64,000 bases of DNA from NCBI GenBank assembly GCA_001939145.1, contig LSRX01000078.1:1122740-1186739 (forward strand), read 5' to 3'. Of this stretch, positions 57,566 through 64,000 are shown one piece after another. The notes beneath the pieces were generated by a model that ran no database searches, was not told the origin of the DNA, and saw only the letters and a list, made by a program, of their open reading frames with translations. The stretch is from Symbiodinium microadriaticum. Lineage: Eukaryota; Sar; Dinophyceae; Suessiales; Symbiodiniaceae. The position numbers and the translations under genes were made by a program. Each line of letters starts with the position of its first letter. The stretch's first letter is position 1.

Positions 57566-58898
57566 ACCCTACTAGTCATGCACAGTAGCCAGTAGCAGTC
57601 ATAGTGATGACTGTAGGAACAGCACTGCTAGCGGCAGGAGCAGGGAGAGAGTTGCAAGAGCTTCTGCTGGCTGCAATGTACCTACGAATTCAAGTCTAGG
57701 CTTTTGGAAGAGTGCCGCTGGAGAAAAACAAGAACACCAACTAGGTGGCAATGGCGATAACCCGCAGGAAAGATGATGCAATGACTGGCACCAATGCTGT
57801 CGCCACTACCCCTTGCAATTCCCATCTCTAGGCTGGCGGAGTCCTCCTTTCCGGTCTCACCGATGAAGCGGATGTGCGGCCGGTCCATCCACGTCTGCTC
57901 ATCACCCTTCACCTTCGTTGGGGTTTGAAGGCTTTGGGGGTTAGGGTTCCGGGTCGCTGCAGAAGCTTTCAACCACGAAATCTACGCCATGTCACGTTTT
58001 TGTGGCCGTTGATGACAAGCTCCATCTTGTGCCTCGGCCAAGACACAGGCCCGGGTTCAGGGACTCCAGTACTCAAATTGACAACAACTACGTCACTATG
58101 TTTCCGCAGCTACAAGGCGCTAGATTAGTTTACAAGGGTGTAACAAGGCAACCTGATTTTACAGGGATCCTCCATGGTTCGCAAACCGAGCGTCGACTGG
58201 TAGGTGAGCAGGAAAGTTGCAATGGCATTGAGACACGCCACCTGGGATATTCGCTACTTTTAAGGGGTGGTGTCATAGTTGAGGGTTTGCAGTGTCCAGG
58301 CCAGGTGGAGGGTTGCACTTCAAGGGGGGAAAGGCTTTGGGTTTGGTGTGGTCTGAACGCTAAACCCCCCGGTACCACCAAAAATTTAAGCCTCCACACA
58401 AATTTCAAAGTCCCCAGCACTCCGTCCCTCAAAAAAGGTCATGGTAGTTGGTAATATACAGAGTTATGCTGCCCGAAATATAGAAGAGACTTATAACCCT
58501 ACCTACCAAACTCTCCGTAGCAGACTGGAGACACATCATAGACCCACAGGCCAGAAACCCACACCCACGGACTCTTCTTGAAGAAAAGGGGGCTACGTGT
58601 CTCCCAGGCACATCCTCCAGCCTGAACGCCTCAAAGCGGAACCTTGAAGTCTACAACAAAACCTAAACCCCAAAGCCTACGACCCTACATCCCCAAACCC
58701 TAAACCCTAAACCCTGAACCCTAAGGCCCCAAATCCAGAATCCCCGATCTTGACAATGACCCTGATCTCGGACTCAGCGCCTCCGGATAGAAACTAACCA
58801 TAGTAATGAAAACAAAAAACAACAATACTAACAGTAATCATGACCATGATAATGATAACAATAATCATGATAATGCAGAAATAATTATGGATGTTATT

Positions 58899-59048
58899 GT
58901 AGTAGTAGTCGTCGTAGTAGTAGTAGTCGTCGTCGTCGTCGTAGTAGCAGCAGCAGCAGTGGTAGCAGTGGTAGTAGTGGTAGTAGTGGTAGTAGTGGTA
59001 GTAGTGGTAGTAGTGGTAGTAGTGGTAGTAGTGGTAGTAGTGGTAGTA
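58899..59048. repeat. GTA/GTC/GTG trinucleotide tract
   Basis: GTAGTAGTC units then fourteen or so GGTAGTAGT units and a GCA run; gives poly-V, poly-T or poly-L frames with no gene context. Confidence 0.97.
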
Positions 59049-60865
59049 AAAACAAGGATAACAACCACAAACATATCAATAGCAATAACCTAACAAAACA
59101 ACAAAAAACTCTGAATGTGTGATTGCGAGGTTCCTGGTTGCGGGTTTAGGTTCATGGAATCGTTTAGCGTTTGGGTTCATTTGGGTCCAATAACGTGTTG
59201 ACGGAAAAGTCTTGCACCCTAAACCCTAAACCCTAAGCCCTAAGCCCTAAAACGATTCTTGTAACTTAGACCTCGGCAGGCCAGGGAGGAGCCGGCTTTA
59301 AAGGAGCCGGGCATGGAAACACATAATGTAGGGGCCTGAAGAACTAGAATAGGCCCTAAGAAAGATACTATAAGGGTTACTAGCAGGGCTCTACAATCTA
59401 GGGGCCTTAAGAAATTAGAATAGGGTTTTAAGGGTCCGTAAGGTACAGAAAAAGCTTTATCATGGTAAGTTGGTGTGTATTTCCGGCCTCTCTAGCCCTA
59501 TGGTTTCTGATTCGCATCTTCAGAGTTTCGGGTTCAGCGATCTCCACTTTGAACGCTTTTGCCTAAAACCTTCAGCCTATGAATTTTCGGGCACGTGGAG
59601 ACTCCACTGTTGTTTAGGTAAGGCTATGTTTTTGGGAATATAATCCTGGAAGAGGTTGGGATTGTGGGTCTCTGCACACTCGATTCAGGACCAAGTCACC
59701 GCGTCTGTCCCACCACTGCCATCCGGATCTGTGAGGAAGATGCCGTAGGCGATGATACAGTTATCCTGGGCTGAGGCTCGGACTTAATGCTTACCCGCGG
59801 TCTCAAAAAAGCAGCTGCCTAAAAACCCCTTCCAAAGACTCGAGACTTCGGAAGTAGTCCGCCTCGCTTTGGTGGTCTGTTCTATTTCCAACTCTGAGAG
59901 ATCTTCACAGCTTCAGGGCTTCAGGATTGTCGGCTTAGAAGGTGGAGGGTTTAGGGTTCAGGGTTTAGGGCTCGGGGGTTTAGGGTTTCGGGGTTTAGGG
60001 GTTTTGGGTTGAGGATTGAGGAGTGCAAGAGACCCCTCCGACAAGTTCAATGCGGGAAGCCTTCCCAGTGGCTTGCAGCGGGCTTCATAGTTTCTGGCGT
60101 TCTGCTGGCTTGGGCTAGTTTCGGGTTTCTAGAAGAGGCTTTGTCATCACCTTTGCTGCCGAGATCCGTACAATCTAGCCCTTTAGTAGAAAGCGATGGC
60201 CGGCACATGTGGAGCACAGACGCCCCAAAACCCTAAACCCTAAACCCTAAACCCTAAACCCCCAACCACAAGCACCTAAACCGCCAATCTGTCTTGCTGC
60301 ATGAGCACAACACGATGCAAATCGCGCCAAGGGCCGGGGCCGTGCGGCTTATCGTGGCCGAATCGCGCACAGTAACCCCCCCTGGCCCCTCAAACCTATA
60401 AACCCTATTCCCGAATGAAAGCCATAAACCTTAGAGTTCGCTGTTGGGATTGGGATTGAGGGCCTAGGGGTTGTAATCCGAAATGCCATGCCCTACACCC
60501 CAATGCCATCACAGCACCAACTGATCAACCCAAGAGACGAGATGCCCTCGAATTCTGGGCAGGGTTTTAGGTTTTAGGGCTTAGGGTTTAGGGTTTTAGG
60601 GTTTAGGGTTTAGGGTTTTAGGGTTTAGGGTTTAGGGTTTAGGGCTGAGGGTTTAGGGAACCCACCCCTGCACCGACCCCACAACCCAGTCTCTGGGCCG
60701 CCACGAGTCCCTGAGCCAGCTTCCGAACATGCTGGACCCTGTGTGGTCGCCTCAGGCAGCAAGAAGATAACGAGGCAAGGACAAGAATGATTTAAAAAAA
60801 GAATCAAAAACCGGACGATGCGTGATACTGGTCACGATCCGCAGTAGCGGTAGACACACTGATCT

Positions 60866-60925
60866 GATGATGATGGTCATCATTATGATGATGATGATGA
60901 TGATGATGCTGATGATGATGGTGGT
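60866..60925. repeat. GAT trinucleotide tract
   Basis: (GAT)n with ATT and GCT interruptions. Confidence 0.9.
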
Positions 60926-61349
60926 GATTCTGTTTGATGGTGTTGGTGACGATCATGATGACGACAACAGTGCTGATGGCCATGACAATGGGTAATGATG
61001 AAGATGACGTTAAGGAGTAGCAGGCTGACTCTCGCATGACTACAGCAGCTCCAAGAAGCCCTTGGCGTTGGCCGCAGATGCGCTGAAGGGTCCGGTGAAC
61101 CTTGTGGCAGTGAGGTTATGGACCTTTCGTAGAGAGATTGCGGGCCAAGGCTTCGAAGATATGATCGGGGTACCCTAAACCCTAAACCCTAAACCCTAAA
61201 CCCTAAAACGGTGATCTAGCGTCGAGGATTAGGGCTTAGGGTTTAGGCTTTGGGGCTCCGATCCCAGGATGGTTCCTCAGGTCTCTCCCCTTCTACGGAG
61301 CTCGCCTCAAGGGGCTTCCCGAAGAAACCGAGATTGCTTACTTTAAGCC

Positions 61350-61461
61350 ATGTGGGAGTTTCTGAAAATAGGGGGGGTACCTTATTCTGGGGTCCTTATG
61401 ATAAGGATCCTACTGTTAAGGGTACTATATTAGGGGCCCCCTATTTTCGGAAACCCCCATG
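61350..61461. repeat. Palindromic MITE-like element, family D
   Basis: GGGAGTTTCTGAAAATAGGG at the left is answered by CCCCTATTTTCGGAAACCCC at the right; GGGGTCCTTATGATAAGGATCC in the middle. Single copy in the window. Confidence 0.75.
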
Positions 61462-62303
61462 TTTTGTTGGATCGTACTGGGGTTCCCAAATGAGAACTCA
61501 GTGATTGAGGGATGTCGGACTTTCTCTATGCTCCCGACAGCCTATGGACTGCAGGAGACAAGGAAGCTCCTGAAGAAGCCACTGAATTCTCGCACTCCAG
61601 CTATAAGCGGTTTAGGAGGGTTTAGGGCCTAGGGGAGTGTGCCCTCAATCCCAACGCTCTCTACCATCGATTCCCGAAAATCCCTTTCAGTTACTTCTTG
61701 GGTTGTGTTCTACTCAAACTGTATACAATGTATACAGGAATGTCAGGAATACTATTGCTAGTTAGAGCCCTCGAAACCGCTAAACCCTAAAACCCTAAAC
61801 CCTAACCCCTGGGCCCTAAACCAATAGCCCTACACCTCGAACCCAGTCCAACGCCGAGACACTTGCCCCGCGCATCTTTGCACTTTGCCCGGGAATAATC
61901 GAGCGTTCCCTAGGGTTTGAGGTTTCGAGGTTTTCAATTGGCTTGAGGGCTACGGGTTCAGGGTTTTGAGTTTCGGGTTTTGAGTTCAGCGTCTAGGTTG
62001 GGCTTTTAAGGGCTTCGGGCTCATAGGGTTTAGGGGTTTAGGCTTCAGGGCCTGATGGGCTTAAAAGCTCTCTGTCGGAGTTTGGCTTTGGGGCCCAGTT
62101 TCGGCTTGGGCTTGGGCGGTTGCGTTACTCCCCCCCCCCCTCCCGCGTTCGCGCCTTTGGGCCACGCAAGAAGAGTTGAGCCCTAAACCCTAAACCCTAA
62201 ACCCTAAACCCTAAACCCTAAATTCAAGGGCAAGGCTTTGGCCAGCGTCTCGACAGTCTCTCCGCAGCTCTCACAGCGACCCTGAGAAGTCGTCAAAAGG
62301 ATC

Positions 62304-62405
62304 TTGGTAATTTTCTAAGTTAGGGTCCCTTTTAGGGTCCTTTTTGTAAGGGTGCCGTACTATTATTGGGACCCCAAACGAGGCCCTAATTTAGAGAGCT
62401 ACCCA
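62304..62405. repeat. MITE-like family B copy
   Basis: TTGGTAATTTTCTAAGTTAG to CCTAATTTAGAGAGCTACCC, centre GGGTGCCGTACTATTATTGG. Confidence 0.8.
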
Positions 62406-63881
62406 TCTGAGGCTTGGAAGAATAGAAGTCAAGTCTGGCACTGCAGCCTTGAAACCCCAAGCCCTAAACACCCAAATCCCTAACCCTAAACCCTAAAACG
62501 AAACTCCCAAACCCCAACACCCGTGTAAGCAGCCCTCACAGAACCCTGAACCCCATTCTAACTATGAAGGCCCTAAACTAATCCCTTTAAAGTAACCCTT
62601 ATAGGAAACCCGAAAACCCTTAAAGTAACCCGTACAGGAAACCCTTAAACCCTTAGAGTAACCCTTATAGGAAGCCCCTCAAAAGGGAGCCCTAGGATTC
62701 GGATTCCACGCCTTGGAAGCCAGAAGTGCCTTTACTTCGATCAGCTCCTCCAGAGAGAGAGGCTCCGTTCGGCAAAACTTCTCCAGCCTCGGTTTGTTGG
62801 TGTCTGGGATTTGGGGAGGGTTTTGGGGTCTAGGGCTTAGGGCTTGGGGTTTAGGGTTCAGGCTTCAGGCTTTGGGGTGTAGGGTTTGGGGGGTTAGGGT
62901 TTGGGGTTTGGGGTTTAGGGTGCAAAGTTGAAGAGTTGAAGTGGTTTAAGGCTCAACGTTTAGGGTTTGGGGTTTTATTCTTCTCGTGTGCACATGTCGG
63001 GTTTAGCGTGTAAGAAATTCGGGCTGTGGGGTTTGAGAAGATTCTTTGGGTTGAGGCGGTCTTGCAGAACTGCCTTAGCCATTAGAGCAGTAGCTCGTGG
63101 GGATATCGTGCAGCATAAACAGGGACTACAACGGACTCTCTGCTCATTTCTTTCGAAGACATCTGCGCTTTAGGCTCTCAGTGCATATAGGGTTTCGAGG
63201 CTTGGCCAAATTCAGGATTCAGGTGTATGGCTTAGTGTTCAGGTCGGTTTTGCTCCTTGAACCCAGGAGCTGGATGGCTACTGATGAGGTTTAAGAGGCT
63301 CTGTCAGCAAACACGAGCAGAAAGGACTAAGGCACAGACAGGACCCTGGGCCACCTCACCTTCTATCCGAGACTAACAGACGAGTAAAGGTGGCAATCCG
63401 AGAGGGTCCCCCTTTGAGAAGTGATAGGCTTCTTTCTACCTAAACCCTAAACCCTAAACCTTAAACCACAAACCCCAAAGCCAAACCCTAAACCCTAGTG
63501 ATTTCTGGACCTGCCGCGCATTTCGCAAGGCGCTCCTACGGCTTCAGGGCCTACGAAGTTCGGGGGTCGGTCACCAGCTCCTCCGCATCCCAAGCCAAGA
63601 TCGAGCCCAAATTCCCACAAACGAAGGATCCCCCAAGAAAAAATTGAAGCTATGTTCAAACGTAAACCCTAAACCCTAAACACCTAAACCCCTAAACCCC
63701 TAAACCCTAAACGCCTAAACCCCTCAACCCCTAACCCCGAAACCCTCAACCCTCAACCGTATCCCTTAGAGGGGGTACTACGGGATAGTGGGAAGGGCCG
63801 GGTTCCCTTAGCATCCTCCGAGGCGCTGGGGCTGAAACGGCTTGCTGATTGATACCGCCGGCATGGTAGACAAGCCCTGGG
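62406..63881. other. Telomere-like mosaic at the right edge
   Basis: Tandem repeat at 62583-62684, TTTAGGG/TTTGGGG at 62815-62930, CCCTAAA at 63440-63500 and 63663-63760. Unique DNA between 62985 and 63430 has no supported gene. Confidence 0.6.
62583..62684 (-). repeat. Three-copy 33-34 bp tandem repeat
   Basis: CCCTTAAAGTAACCCTTATA then GGAAACCC and an A-rich link, three times, with a few substitutions. Related in flavour to the CCCTTA-type palindromes but not telomeric. Confidence 0.85.
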
Positions 63882-64000
63882 TTTAGGGTTTAGGGTTTCG
63901 GGTTTAGGGTTTCGGGTTTAGGGTTTAGGGTTTCGGGTTTAGGGTTTCGGGTTTAGGGTTTAGGGTTTAGGGTTTAGGGTTTAGGGTTTAGGGTTTAGGG
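63882..64000 (+). repeat. TTTAGGG array at the window end
   Basis: TTTAGGG with regular TTTCGGG variants, becoming eight consecutive perfect TTTAGGG units from about 63943 to 64000. It runs off the window, so its length and whether it is a chromosome end cannot be told. Confidence 0.95.

Larger units (their letters stand above)
57566..62303. other. Telomere-like mosaic, no gene supported
   Basis: 57566-58620 is mostly unique with few telomere-like units; several 75-150 codon open frames overlap on both strands and none is recognisable. CCCTAAA at 58695-58725, 59215-59250, 60230-60265 and 61170-61205; TTTAGGG at 59945-60010 and 60565-60660; CCCTAAA at 62180-62222. Confidence 0.6.

Noticed and set aside
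58806-59093. Poly-valine, poly-threonine and poly-leucine frames
   Set aside because: Translations of the GTA/GTG trinucleotide tract.
61250-61504. 84-codon frame
   Set aside because: Mostly the translation of the family D palindromic element.

Overview
This is eukaryotic nuclear DNA, most likely from a dinoflagellate (possibly Symbiodiniaceae-like). The evidence is: (i) degenerate plant/alveolate-type telomere units (TTTAGGG/CCCTAAA) scattered over almost the whole window in both orientations; (ii) long, uninterrupted, mid-GC protein genes separated by kilobases of non-coding DNA; (iii) a possible relic of the dinoflagellate spliced leader just upstream of the cytochrome b5 gene; (iv) an FVAP-like motif after the signal peptide of another predicted protein. 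Green algae, plants and chromerids share the telomere unit, so the assignment is probable, not certain. The sequence carries a 486-base N gap (8878-9363) and single Ns at 1014, 11122 and 56075.

Layout. Nearly everything from 1 to 25.5 kb, 29.4 to 54.5 kb and 57.6 to 64 kb is a mosaic of short unique fragments joined by runs of TTTAGGG-like sequence, several of them organised into higher-order tandem repeats. Into this are set several families of short (about 95-185 bp) palindromic, MITE-like elements and long microsatellites (ATAC/ATGC near 23.3-24.5 kb, CAG at 29.1 kb, GTTT at 43.0 kb, GTA/GTG at 58.9 kb). The window ends at 64000 inside a clean TTTAGGG array.

Three islands are almost free of telomere-like repeats and hold the recognisable coding capacity. 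Island 1 (about 25.9-29.0 kb, minus strand) holds an SRD/W-rich coiled-coil protein followed after about 100 bp by a WWE-PARP (ADP-ribosyltransferase) with an intact H-Y-E triad. Island 2 (33.4-33.9 kb, minus strand) holds a small secretory-pathway cytochrome b5-like protein. Island 3 (54517-57560) is a complete-looking 3044-bp mobile element.

The island 3 element is the most notable object. It has about 172-bp terminal inverted repeats beginning AGTCAGGG and a 5-bp target duplication (TAAGG). Its AT-rich left half encodes a basic K/Y-rich zinc-finger-like protein and a Polinton/Maverick-type DDE integrase broken by two frameshifts. Its host-like right half carries telomere-like fragments and a gene for a signal-peptide plus coiled-coil plus membrane-anchor protein on the opposite strand. 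I read it as a drastically reduced Polinton-type element that has picked up host DNA. No capsid, DNA polymerase, protease or packaging ATPase gene is visible in it.
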